DNA from: Pseudovirgaria hyperparasitica
Lineage: Eukaryota; Ascomycota; Dothideomycetes; Acrospermales; Acrospermaceae
Assembly: GCF_010093815.1 (NCBI RefSeq)
Contig: NW_022985557.1
Span: 1,240,001 to 1,304,000, forward strand
DNA: 64,000 bases
Direction of reading: 5' to 3'
The translations under genes and the position numbers were made by a program. Positions within the stretch are counted from its first letter, which is position 1. Each line of letters begins with the position of its first letter. The notes under the pieces are model-generated. The model searched no databases and was not told the origin of the DNA. It was given only the letters and a program-made list of their open reading frames with translations. Below are positions 1 through 10,463 of this stretch, piece after piece.

Positions 1-1
1 G

Positions 2-1027
2 CTTGCCACCAGCAGCTTTGCCTTTTTGCCCGGCACCTGTTGCGCTACTCGTTGCCGACGCATCTGCGCCTAAGCGTGGGAGCCCGACGATCCGTATCTG
101 GCCCTCGGGTCCACCGACCGCAATCAAGGAGCCGTTCGGCGAGATGGCGATGCTGTATAGGCCCCCTTCAACCTTGAAACGCTCGTCGTGGCCAGTGAGT
201 CCGACGACACTTTGGCTGCCTTGCGCCTCGACCAGTCCCGCCGCGGCAGCCTCTCCGAACACATCCCACACATATAGACTCGAGTCTTCCGAGACTGTTG
301 CCAGTAGCTTGCCGTCTGGCGTCCAGGCCCCAGCCGTACATGATTCCTGGTGGATGTAGAACGTCTGGACAATACTCAAGGGCGATGTCTTGTCCGCCGC
401 GTTGATCGTGTAAACCCAGACAGAGCCATCGTTTGCGCCCATGGCTACCGTGTTCGGGTACTCTGGGTGCGGACAAGCCGCCAGCCAGTTGATTTCCTCC
501 ACCTCTTGCGCCTCCGCAATGAATCTCCACTTCAGCCCTGACGCGTCCGACTGCCATGTCCTCAGTTTTCCATCCAGTCCCGCCGACACCACATACTCTC
601 CGCGAGGAAGTGTGAATGTGATTGCGTTTATGCTGTCCGTATGCCCCTCCAACTTGAAAATAGGCTTCAATCCCTCTCGTTCTACCGGTCGCGGATCGCT
701 TTCGTAGCTCGGAGGAAGCACGGGCGGCTGTGGCGGGGTCGCGTCGAGTATATATCCCACATCATCGCCACCGCCTGTCGCGACGACGTTTGGATTTCGG
801 GGATGGGAAGCAATGCAGAAGATCGAGTCTTTGTGCCCGTCAAAGTGCGCGACGCTGTCGTTGATGAGCTGAATCTCTTCCAACGTGGCCGAGGGGTCCT
901 CGTCTGCGTCCTCATCCGAGTCCATGGCTGCGTCGTCGTCCGAGGGCACTTCTTCGCCTATCTCGTCTTCTTCCAGCATGTCGTCGTCCACGTCCTCGAC
1001 GTCATCGTGGGGTTGGTGGGCTGACAT
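2..1027 (-). CDS. SQT1: WD40 ribosome-assembly protein, SQT1/AAMP type (3' end outside window)
   Basis: A single open frame of 342 codons runs from an ATG at 1027 off the left edge of the window, so the C-terminus is missing. The first 50 or so residues are strongly acidic (runs of D and E), followed by WD40 repeats; a GHKDSIFCIASHP blade and a GHTDSINAITF blade are easy to read, and WxPDGKLLATVSEDSSLYVWD is a textbook repeat. An acidic N-terminus followed by seven or eight WD repeats is the layout of yeast Sqt1, the chaperone that captures nascent ribosomal protein uL16 (Rpl10), and of its animal relative AAMP. No intron is needed in the visible part. The assignment is by family layout; other acidic-tailed WD40 proteins remain possible. 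Confidence 0.75.
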   Translation of the reverse strand, partial: MSAHQPHDDVEDVDDDMLEEDEIGEEVPSDDDAAMDSDEDADEDPSATLEEIQLINDSVAHFDGHKDSIFCIASHPRNPNVVATGGGDDVGYILDATPPQPPVLPPSYESDPRPVEREGLKPIFKLEGHTDSINAITFTLPRGEYVVSAGLDGKLRTWQSDASGLKWRFIAEAQEVEEINWLAACPHPEYPNTVAMGANDGSVWVYTINAADKTSPLSIVQTFYIHQESCTAGAWTPDGKLLATVSEDSSLYVWDVFGEAAAAGLVEAQGSQSVVGLTGHDERFKVEGGLYSIAISPNGSLIAVGGPEGQIRIVGLPRLGADASATSSATGAGQKGKAAGGK

Positions 1028-1786
1028 TTGCAGGAAATGGCTGACAAGGTTTGAGGGTTGAAGGGAGCGAAAAAGAATTGGGAAATATGCTTTTAGTAGC
1101 AGGGTAAAGAGCGACTTTATTGTTTTATATAATTTGCTGCGAGGCAAGGTGAAGTTTCCAGAGTGCTTAGAAATTCATGCCAAAAAGTTGCCAGTCGATT
1201 AGCCAGGTTTAGCAGAGTCGGGGAGGGGTTGCGCCGACCTCATAGATTGATCCATACCTAAATGGCACAAACGAGCTCGCTTCGATACATTGAACAGGAT
1301 GAATTAGGACATTCGTACTTTATGGCCCAAAACATGACTTCACCACTCCACCTCAAATTTCAGTCACAGATGGATCAGTAGTAAACGGCGGTAAAGAGTG
1401 GGTAGAGACACTTTTGTTCTGAAGATTGCACTATCTCGCTAGCTAAATTGTGGATGTGGAATTGTGGGAGGGGTATAGCATCGAGACTGTATAGTACAAA
1501 ATCGTAAGCAAAGTGTAGTATAAGGCCAGATCATGGTTTAAATCCAACAGAGTTCCACCAAGACGCGTGCGTCGTACGGCCGGCCCATTTTTCCAAAGGC
1601 TGTTCTCAACCCGACACCCCTAGATCGTCGTATGTAGATAAATAGCCAGACCATCGTACAACAACAAAAGAAACAATAATAGATCATCGTACAACAAAGG
1701 GAAGAAGTGTCGGGCTTATATTTACATCAGAATGTAGAAGCTTGCATCATTAAAAGTCGTAATCTGTCAAGGCAGTCCGACAACAG
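1028..1786. other. Intergenic: SQT1 promoter and 3' flank of the next gene
   Basis: This 759-bp stretch lies between two minus-strand genes, so it should hold the SQT1 promoter and the 3' UTR of the gene that ends at 1787. It is moderately AT-rich and has no convincing open frame. A short imperfect direct repeat is visible near 1650-1700 (pieces containing catcgtacaacaa occur twice). Confidence 0.6.
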
Positions 1787-4700
1787 CTAGACCTCGGTGG
1801 CCGCCCGCCTCTTCCAGAATTTCCACTCAGCTTTCTGGTTGTTCTTGTTCGCAGCACCGGTTGGCAGTCGCTGAGTAGCAGCAGGCGGTACTGGTGGTCC
1901 CGAGTTCCGTAGGAAGTCGGCCAAGTCGCCGGTTTCAGAATTGGTGGCGCCCTGGCGCGGCGAGACAACTCTCGCATCGCGTGCGCCTGTAGCCGACGAC
2001 TGCTTCGGACGAGTCATGCGCGCCGCGGTGTTGGCTGGGGGAGGATGCGCTGCAAGTGGGGACAAAGGTGGTGAGCGCACATCTTTGGGATCATCATCGT
2101 ATGGGACGCGTTGACCGTTTGATGAAGATGCAGTGTCGTTCAGCCTGCGAGGGATAGAGCCAGCAGTGACAATTGGCTTGGGCTCGTTTTGCGAGGGAGG
2201 ATCGACATTCCGAAGAAAGTCAATCAGGCTCTCTTCTTGACGTTGCGTTTGCTTTGGCAAGGCGGTGAGAAGGTCCTCATCTTCATCGTCGGAGTAGTCA
2301 ATTGCGTATGGGTCCTTCACTCGACGCCTTGTCCGCGTGATAGTCGGTCCGGAGTCCGGCGATGACGTAACAGCAGCAGCGGCACCACCACCACCACCAC
2401 CACCACCACCACCACGATTGTTGCTGGTCTGTTGCTTGGGTGAGGTGGAGTAGGTGGGTTGAGAGACCTTGGGGGCTGGGAGCAGCCCGGTCCTGGAGTT
2501 GTTCGTAGTGCCAGACGTGACCGATTCTGGTGGAGTGCCGTGATGGTCGGAACGGTCGCTATACATGTTGTTGAACTCGTCCGAGTCCATGGTGGTGCGG
2601 AAGGGGGCAACTGTACGGGCAATGCGGTGCTCTCCAGACTTGCCGCTTGGCGGGCCCTGCCGGATAAAGTCGATCAAGTCGCCGCTACCTTCGTTGGGGC
2701 TAGATGGGCCTCGAGGCTCGAGTTGCACACGCGGCCGTGCCGTCGGACCGTCATTGTTGACCTTGGTGGCGTTGGAATTGTTTGATGCCGAGCGAGCGCG
2801 CGCGGAGGCAGAAAGACGCCGCCCTATCGAGCTCTTGGAATTTGGCGAGGCAGAGAGAATAGGTCGAACCTCTTCGGTGTCGCGGGCCGGGCCGGTTGAC
2901 CGGATGAAGTCTGCAAAGTCACGCATCGAGTCTGTCTGTACGCGCGCATCCCTCGCAGTTGGGCCGCCAAACCTCCTCGGATATGCTGGAGTTGGGCGCG
3001 TGTTTGAGGGGACTCGCGGAAATGACTGCTGCTGTTGGGGCTGCTGTCGGGGCTGTTGTCGGGGCTGCTGTTGTGAAATCGACGTCGGTGTGAAAGTATC
3101 TGGTGCTGGGTGCTCTTGGCGATGAACAGTGACCTTTGTCGTAGGTTTCGGCGGCTCACGCGACATTGGAGCACGACCCTATTCACTTCGGTTAGCGACT
3201 AGACTTTCTCTAATTCATCCAGGCTGCTCGGTACTTACTTCCATTTCACGCATGCTTGACGGAGTGAGCGTGTACTTGACCGTTTCCTCGCGACTGACTA
3301 GCGAGTCGAATTCTTTCACTCGGTCCTCTTCTGACATCCTGCCACTGAGTCCTCTAGGTCGCGTCTCTCCGTCAAAAGACCCTGCTTTATTCAGGATGGA
3401 CGAGCCGACTGAAGTGGACTGCGAACTGGACGATATGCGCTGCACAGCAGCCCTCTCAGGCTCATCCGACTGGCGCTTTGATTTGCTGATGCTGGAGATG
3501 CTGTTGTTCGAGCTTCTATCGCGCGATTTGTCTTTGGAAAGAGAGCCCGAGGTTTGCCTTGTGCCCTTTCCGTTGGTCAAACTATGTCCCCTGGCCAACT
3601 CTGCCTGGGGAAAGCTTTCGTGCACGGGTGAAAGAGTCACGCTGCGAGACGTGGAACGCGGGGCGAATTGCTCGGATATTGGGCTGATGTCACTTGCACT
3701 GGAGCCCGTCTTTCTCAATGCCAGAGGCGCAGGAGCTAGATCACCGGGTGCCGGCTGATCGTTCTCTTGTAGATAGTGTTCAACATTCGGGACGTCTTGC
3801 AAATCAGATCCGTTCATGTTCGCTGAAAGCAAGTCGAGATTCTGTGCAGCTATCGGGACGTCGGACGTTCTCGCAACACCAATCTCTTCTGGGTCGTGTG
3901 CTGCAGCATGATATGTGGACGACCTTTTATTTTTGGTGTACTTTTCAGTGTTGGATGCGGATCCACTACGAGTGTTGTATGACGGACTCGATCGCTTAGC
4001 GTATGGAGCACCAGCTGTTTGCGACTGCACCCTAAAGGGGTCATATTCTTCATCTCCGTCTTCATCACGAGGCGAGCTCTGGGGGGAGACTCCGACCACA
4101 TGTGCCTCCGGTTGCGGGGTTGTGTCGCGGGCGAAGACGCTGCCATGTGCATCCGTGTTAGGCACAACACGCTCTCTCGGGCCATGCTGCTTCACAAGGT
4201 CTGACTCGCTGACATACGACTCTTCTTCTGGTGTGGGTTCCATTGGTGTTTCAAAGTCGGTTGTAGGCGAATCCTGCATCTCAGCAACACGGTACAGCTC
4301 ATACGGTATCCTCAGCGGCGGAGGCAGCGAGACAGGGCGTTGCCGCGATGTTCGCGAGGCGACAGGCTCTTCGTCATAGAAGCGAGATGGCGGTGGCAGG
4401 AAGGAACTGTGGGGACGTTTGGGAGCGTGCACAGCCGGTGTCAAGACTCCATCATCATCAACGTCATCGTCGTTGATCTCCTTTGCAAGACCCGGAACTT
4501 CGATTTCGTCAACATCGCGTTCTGTCATGGGCAAGGGTATGTTGGCAGCGATTTCAGTTTCGGTCGGGATGGGGCCCGGCTCTCGATCCATTGACATCCT
4601 GGAGCCTTCCTCATTTGACAGGACGGATTCGTCAAAGCTTGGCTGGTGATAGAGACCGCGGCTATAGCGGCCACCAACGGGTCTTCTGGACATTGGAGAG

Positions 4701-5632
4701 GTATAGCCTGCGGAGGAGCGCGAACGCTTCCTCCAGGTTCTCCAAAGCCTGCCAAGTAATGGATTAAGAGCAATCTTCTCGGCATCGTGCTCCTCAATCA
4801 CCACTCTTTCGACGGGCCGCAACTCAGGTTCGTTGTCGGTAGCGCTAGAGACGCTTTTCTTGCGCTTGTTCGCCGCGCGAGTAAAGGCAGCTTGGCCACA
4901 GACGTTCAGTGCCTGCTCTGCAATGTATTCCACAACAGAAGTGAGGAAGATGGCGGCAGCCCACGAGACAAGGCTGCTCTGTGCAGATGAGGGCTTCTTG
5001 CCGACGGTCTCGCCTTCTTGCCTTTCTAGCTGTGCAATGTATGTTTCCTCGTCCTCGTCCTCCATCTCGCCGAGTCTGGTGTAGACCATGACACGTAGAC
5101 GTGTTCTCTTCCATACTTTGACTAGTTCCCACTTTGGCTTTGGGTCGTCATCATCATCGTCCAGAGACTCTTCCTCATCGCCGTCTTCAGGCTCTCCGGC
5201 CAGGAGATCTTGCAGTTCCTGGTCGGCATTTGCGATTGCTTCCCTTGCCAATTTGGGCTTGAGAACCTCTACGATGGCCGGTCGGATTGCGGAGAGGGTG
5301 GAAGACTGAGCGGTGGAGAGGAAGGTGAAGAGGAGGTTGTCGAGGAAGGAATTGACGAGAGTCAGAGCGTCGTCTGAGAAGAGGGCGACGTCCTCGGTTG
5401 GGGTGGAGTGATCGTCCAGGCCGAGCTGCTCGCGCATCGAGGCATTGTGCTGGTCGGTGACGATCTGAGAGGCGGCAGCGACGGCGACGTAGGCTGGCGG
5501 AGGAGTCACGACCATGGATGGAGGAATCATGAGGCCAATGGACATGGAGGATCTTTCGCTGCTGAAACTGGGGGCTCTGCTGGAGCGCGGCGATATGAAG
5601 TCGCCATTTTCAGATTTGGCGTTGCGGCTCAT
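1787..5632 (-). CDS. Large fungal protein with conserved helical N-terminus and four DLxDFLR-type motifs in a disordered C-terminus
   Basis: Two exons, 5632-3239 and 3178-1787, join across a 60-bp intron (3179-3238) with a GTAAGT donor, a GCTAACC branch site and phase 0, giving 1261 residues. I do not recognise the function. Residues 80-150 or so are predicted helical and hydrophobic (VNSFLDNLLFTFLS), an acidic stretch follows, and a second helical piece near residue 230 ends at a KRKK basic run. The remainder is low complexity: Ser-, Pro- and Gln-rich, a Gly10 run, and a basic-aromatic tail (AEWKFWKRR). The C-terminal third carries four copies of a D(L/F)xDF(I/L)R..(G/D)P motif, the first and last each preceded by ARDARV. 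This fits a scaffold offering repeated peptide ligands, but that is inference. The start codon directly follows a CAC repeat. Confidence 0.72.
2382..2415. repeat. CAC/GTG trinucleotide repeat inside coding sequence (poly-Gly)
   Basis: About eleven CAC units in tandem. On the coding (minus) strand they read GGT and give a run of ten glycines followed by alanines in the disordered part of the 1261-residue protein. Confidence 0.9.
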
Positions 5633-5635
5633 GGT

Positions 5636-5668
5636 GGTAGTGGTGGTGGTGGTGGTGGTGGTGGTGCG
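5636..5668. repeat. GGT/ACC trinucleotide repeat abutting a start codon
   Basis: Around ten GGT units on the plus strand. On the coding strand the ACC units run directly into the ATG at 5632, so the last bases of the 5' leader are ACCACC, a favourable initiation context. Confidence 0.9.
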
Positions 5669-6159
5669 AAAAGTGATGTATCACCAAAGAGATTGGTCAC
5701 CCGGGATGCACAAATTGCATGAGAATATGCGGGTGGATTCTCGTGTCCAAGTGGTTGGTGTGGCGTTTCTCTGGCCAGATACAGGGCCGGTCAGTGTCAG
5801 CAAGGCCGCGATTGAATGTGTAGAGAGAGAGAGAGCAGAGGAAGGACGACGGCGAAGAGGAAAGAAGGAGAGAGGCCTGCTCAGAGAGGGAGAGAGGAAA
5901 GATGCGAGTCGGACGATCAAGAAGCCATTTAGCAGACGAAACGATTCGAAGGGACGAGATGCAAGAGAGAAGATAGGAGTTCGGGTGGCTTGCGGAATGT
6001 TTGGAGGCAGAGACGCTCGCACCGACAAAGAGTCCGGATTTGGGACCCAAGGAGTTTTGTATGGATAAGCGGGCGCAAGGCCTAAGGGAAGGCAGCGCTG
6101 AGGGGGAGGGGGGGCGGAAGTAGTAGTGAGTTCGGGCCTAATGCAAGCAGCAGAGCTAA

Positions 6160-6186
6160 GGATAGTCAGGATAGTCAGGATAGTCA
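6160..6186. repeat. Three tandem copies of a 9-bp unit (GGATAGTCA)
   Basis: GGATAGTCA occurs three times head to tail, followed by a degenerate fourth copy. Each unit contains GATAG. It lies in the leader or promoter of the gene starting at 5632. Confidence 0.85.
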
Positions 6187-6581
6187 GGGTAGTTGGTCGA
6201 GGGCAGAACAGTAGGGATGAATTAGGTTTCAGTTAGGATGCGACAAGGGTTCTTCGGTCGAGGCATAATGATACACAAGAAGCAGAAGGGTAAGCAGGGT
6301 GTGGAAGAATATGTGGTATACATGTATATATACGTGCACAGCTAAAACTAGATAGCGCAGCACCACCAAAGCTGACAACCGACAAGAGGCATTTACAAAG
6401 AACAGACAGGATAAGCATATGATAGTGACGAGGAGGTAGGCTGCATGCAATTGCTCTTTGTGTGCAACATGTTTTCATTGTCAATAGGCACCAGGGAGGA
6501 GGATGTCAGCGAGTCGGGATGTGATAGGCTGGTGAATTGAGTGAGCAATGGGGTAGAGAGAGTATGAGAGAGAGTAATAAG

Positions 6582-6710
6582 AGTAGCAGTAGTAGCAGTA
6601 GTAGCAGTAGTAGCAGTAGTAGCAGTAGTAGTAGCAGTAGTGACAGAGTGGTAAAAGGGAGTTAACGCAGAAGAGTAGTAGTAGTAGCAGTAGTAGTAGT
6701 AATTAATTAG
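6582..6710. repeat. AGT/AGC compound microsatellite
   Basis: A 9-bp period (AGTAGTAGC) runs through 6582-6641, and a second AGT-rich block lies at 6671-6702. No gene overlaps it. Apparent open frames across it are products of the repeat. Confidence 0.9.
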
Positions 6711-7065
6711 TGGTGTAGTAGTATAGTGTAGAGCAAGACTCGCCAAGTCAGCCCCACAGTGTCCGGCATGCGACTCAGGCGTGCGTGCGTGGGTGCAGGG
6801 TGGTGCGGGTGCGCAATCCGAGCTGACATCCTCCTGCCCAGGCTGGACCTTCAACTGGAATTGAAGATTGAAGCCTCCACCTTAATCTGCAGCTGGGCAC
6901 GACTGCACTCATTATTAACCACTCACTATGACTATTGCTACCTTGTAAGAGTCAACTGGTGAGAGGCACACATGGTACAGTCGCATGATGCTGCTGCAGC
7001 TGGCCTGGTGTAATCAAGCAATGTGCCGCAACATGAAGCTGCATCAGTGTCGTTTCAGGTACAGG

Positions 7066-7107
7066 AGCAACAAGCAACAAGCAACAAGCAACAAGCAACA
7101 AGCAACA
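7066..7107. repeat. Six tandem copies of a heptamer (AGCAACA)
   Basis: Six exact copies of AGCAACA in a row, the last followed by a diverged copy. It is a simple tandem repeat in gene-free DNA. Confidence 0.9.
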
Positions 7108-8419
7108 AGCAGCTGTAAGGGGGCCATTCAAGTTAGCTGTGCTGCAGTAAGTTGCAGTGCCGGGGTGGTAGAGATGATTATGTCATGTCTACTGTCTACT
7201 ATGAGGTTCCTAGTGCATTACCTGCCTCGACGGGCTCTCTAGCTCTAGTGTGGTGTTGGGTGGTGTTGGGTGGTGGTGGGTGATGGCGTCTGCACGTCCC
7301 CTGGCTTGGCCCGTCTTGCTCTCTAATTACTGCTCTCTCTCTAGCTGATAGCAACAACATATGCCTCTCTCTCTCTCTCTTCACTCTCTCACATTATTGT
7401 CGCCTCGTTTTCGTCTTGCTCTGTCACTCCATCACTCCCCAACTCTCCACCTTCTTATCTACTCACCCAGCTCGCCCTCTTCTTACTCCTCTTTCTCTCC
7501 CTCTACACTGCACTTCTGCCAGCAAAGGTCTCAGACCACGTCACATGTGCTTCTGTCAGCCATGCCCGCATAGACTTTGCTAGTTGCGCCGCTGACTCGT
7601 CGTCGGAATGTCATCAAAGTTAAATGGCAATTCCGCCTGCCGTTGTCCATCTTCGGTCCAGCTCCCACGAACTCCTACCTGTTTCCAGTCAAGCTTGCTT
7701 TGCCGGTGTTGCTCTCGACGAAAAAGCCATGCCGTCTTGCCAGCACTGCGTTTTCCTCCGATCTTCACCGCATTGCCGTGATCGCCATCATCTTTGGCTT
7801 TTTTGATATGCACTTCGCATCCTCTGATTCCGTACCTGATGCCATATTAAGTTGAAAGAGCAACGGCCAGTTGACAAATCAGACGGCACACTTCACTACG
7901 ATATACCTGCTACAACATGTGCCTTGAGATCGAGCACACGAAAAAACAACTCAGCTCTTGCCCGACGTCGTCATCATGGCCATCTGGGACACGGTACAGT
8001 AGCTAACAAAAGACATGAGTAGCAGCAGCGGAGACGTAGGTTTGCGGCACGAAATGAAAGCTATAGCTGCTCGACACCACCAAACATGACATCCAGAAGG
8101 CTCGATGGAAGCCACGACAATGCGAATTGTGGATCGATACAACGGCCAATCTCGCGTGCGCCTCTCCTCGGAGAGAATGAAACGTTCCACACTCTCTTAT
8201 TATATAAATATAGCCTATACCCAACACCACAAAGAAGTTAAGAAAGCATAAATCAAGGCAGACTGGACAAGAGACCAATTAAAGACGCTGATATCCAGTC
8301 TAGCGAGCGAATGGTGCGACGAATCCACGCGAACGCTGTTGCGCTGCTACTGCTGGTGCACGGCCATCCAATCCTCACTTGCTCTGCAATCTGGGGTATT
8401 TAGCTAGCACGCCTCCTCC

Positions 8420-8487
8420 CACGTGGCTGAGGTACTGCAAGAACGGTTGAGTGATGACGAAGTGGGAAATTGCCCTTCAGCCACGTG
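8420..8487. promoter_or_regulatory. Perfect 11-bp inverted repeat, each arm carrying a CACGTG E-box
   Basis: CACGTGGCTGA at 8420-8430 and its exact reverse complement at 8477-8487 are separated by 46 bp. CACGTG is the core site for bHLH factors (for example Cbf1- or SREBP-type in fungi). The site is 2 kb upstream of glutamine synthetase and 2.8 kb from the gene on the other side, so its target is unclear. Confidence 0.5.
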
Positions 8488-10209
8488 CAAGTAATTCTTT
8501 CTCTATATCAACAAAACGGCGCGACACTACTTGATCCTGTTCAAGAACGAAGGCAGTAATCTGTTTGTGCGAGACAGTCCAAATATCATGCACACTTTTT
8601 CACGCCTGATGCTGCCCTGTTGCGGCGCTGCTAACCAGCCTCCAGAGTTTGATCAAATCTCTGGGATAGCGTTGCTTTCGGCGGCATCAAGAATTTGTCA
8701 TTCTATAAACAGGAAAGTCACTGCCAGCAAGAGCCTGTCGAGTACTGTCTGCATCAAGAATGTCTTCCCGACCATGATGGATGAGAGATGTGCAAGGACG
8801 GGCAATGACATGGGCTAATTATTGCTCATGCGGCGCAGTCGGGTAATGCAACACGTAGCACTGTAGCAGCAAGGTACCGTTGGCATGTATCAATCAAATA
8901 GGTAGGTGTCGAGCATAGAACGTGGATGCAGAGTGTCTGGATGCGAATGATTGATGTAATGGAGCCATCCGATGGTAGCAGGATGGCAGCAGCAGGATAT
9001 CGTGATGAGGCGCTCAAACTCGCAATGTTTATTCCAGGGGAGAGTGCCGGGTGCCAGTGGGTACGTACCTCGGCCATCTACAGTACTACTACTACCATGT
9101 AGGTATTACGTGCGGCTATCAATCAGCAGTAGCCAATGAGAAGAGCGGGATTGGGGAATAGATAAGGACAGCGGCAGACTAGACCGCTTCCATCACACGT
9201 CTGGCCAAGTTTGTCAGTGGGTGGTGGGCCTGGCGGATCAGGCAGTAGAGCGGTTTAGCAGTCCCCACGCTCAAATCCGGTAAGTGGCGGCCTTCACTTT
9301 ACCACACACTTTACCACAATGCCGCTGCGATGTCGGGGGCTACCAGGCAAGATGTTGATATTCTCAGGTAAAAATAACTGTCCCTAGCCTCTGCCATGGC
9401 CACACTTGGAGTAATAGCAAATGATAACAGCAGACAAAAAAGTGTTCTACTAATTACAGTAGTCACAGGATTCAATTCGAATTGTTGAGGCCACGTCTCG
9501 GGACATGTCTTGCTAACCTTAGTACCTTAGTACCTACGTAACACACTCACTCCTGGATAATGCCGCAAAAAGCAGCAGTCAAGCGAGGCGAGGCGAGGCG
9601 GTTACCTGGAAGGAAGCCCCCACCGGTTCTGCGTCCAATGACAGCCAGGCATCCATAGCCCTAATTATCCTATAGACGCAGTTGATCTACGAGAATGGGA
9701 GTCCTGATTTGATTAGTTGCCTTTTCAATAAACACACAAGTTCCCTCATCAAACTGGACTTGGTTAGAGATGGTGACGGTGTGATAGTCATATACATATA
9801 ACAGGCCGGGCATGACGACGATCCGGCAGCAATCAGGGGGAGCGAGAGAGAGAGAATAATGATTGTGTATTGTGTGCTGTTGGCTTTGATGTCCTGGAAT
9901 TATCATAAAAATCACAAAGAACCCTGGAGCCCGCAAGTGATAGTACCCAGGTAGTAGTAGGAATAATAGTAATAATTAGAGCAGCTGTGTAGTGGTACTG
10001 TATGTAGTCCGGCTCCACTCAGCTGCTGAACCCTTTTCCCGCTTCACCCAGAACAAAGCCCGGATGCAGCGGCCGGCGCCCCAACATCTTCCGACAGCTA
10101 ACCCCTGGTCACCTATCGAGCCGTGCGCCAAATAATACACAATACTGTACACACACACACACGTACTCTCTCTCTCTCTCTCGCTCTCTTTTTACACTGC
10201 CTCAGCTAT

Positions 10210-10316
10210 TTATCACACTGCCCACGCTCCTCTTCGTCTTCTGGTTTCACATTCATCCATCTGTCTGACCAGTACCCCTACCTCTCTCTACCCAGTTACA
10301 CGGTTACCGCTGATAA
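10210..10316. promoter_or_regulatory. GATA-factor sites upstream of glutamine synthetase
   Basis: TTATCA at 10210-10215 (TGATAA on the other strand) and TGATAA at 10311-10316 fit HGATAR, the site of AreA/NIT2-type nitrogen regulators, and lie 150-250 bp before the start codon. The target gene is a classical nitrogen-metabolism gene, which makes the match credible; single GATA sites are common by chance. Confidence 0.5.
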
Positions 10317-10463
10317 CCGCTGCTGATACCTGCAACTTGTCCCATATAAACTCCACCGCTACCCCCCACCTCAACTCTCATTCCTACTCTCACCACTTTC
10401 TCAATCTTCTTTTCCACCTTTCCCTCACAATCATAACCACAAACCTCAATCACAATCACCATC

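Larger units (their letters stand above)
5633..10463. other. Long gene-free region (4.8 kb) between divergent genes
   Basis: No frame here has the composition or family resemblance of a gene, on either strand. The left part (to about 6050) is GA-rich on the plus strand and is probably the CT-rich 5' leader of the minus-strand gene starting at 5632. The centre holds several microsatellites (listed separately), a CT-rich stretch at 7360-7520 that looks like a fungal leader although no start codon with a usable frame follows it, and an inverted CACGTG repeat near 8450. The right part from about 10140 becomes CT-rich and leads into the glutamine synthetase gene. A non-coding transcript or long regulatory region is possible; nothing proves either. 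Confidence 0.6.

Noticed and set aside
2565-3125. Long frames opposite the motif-repeat gene
   Set aside because: Shadow of the GC-rich coding strand; poly-Cys and poly-Gly content is typical of antisense to Gln and Ala/Pro codons.
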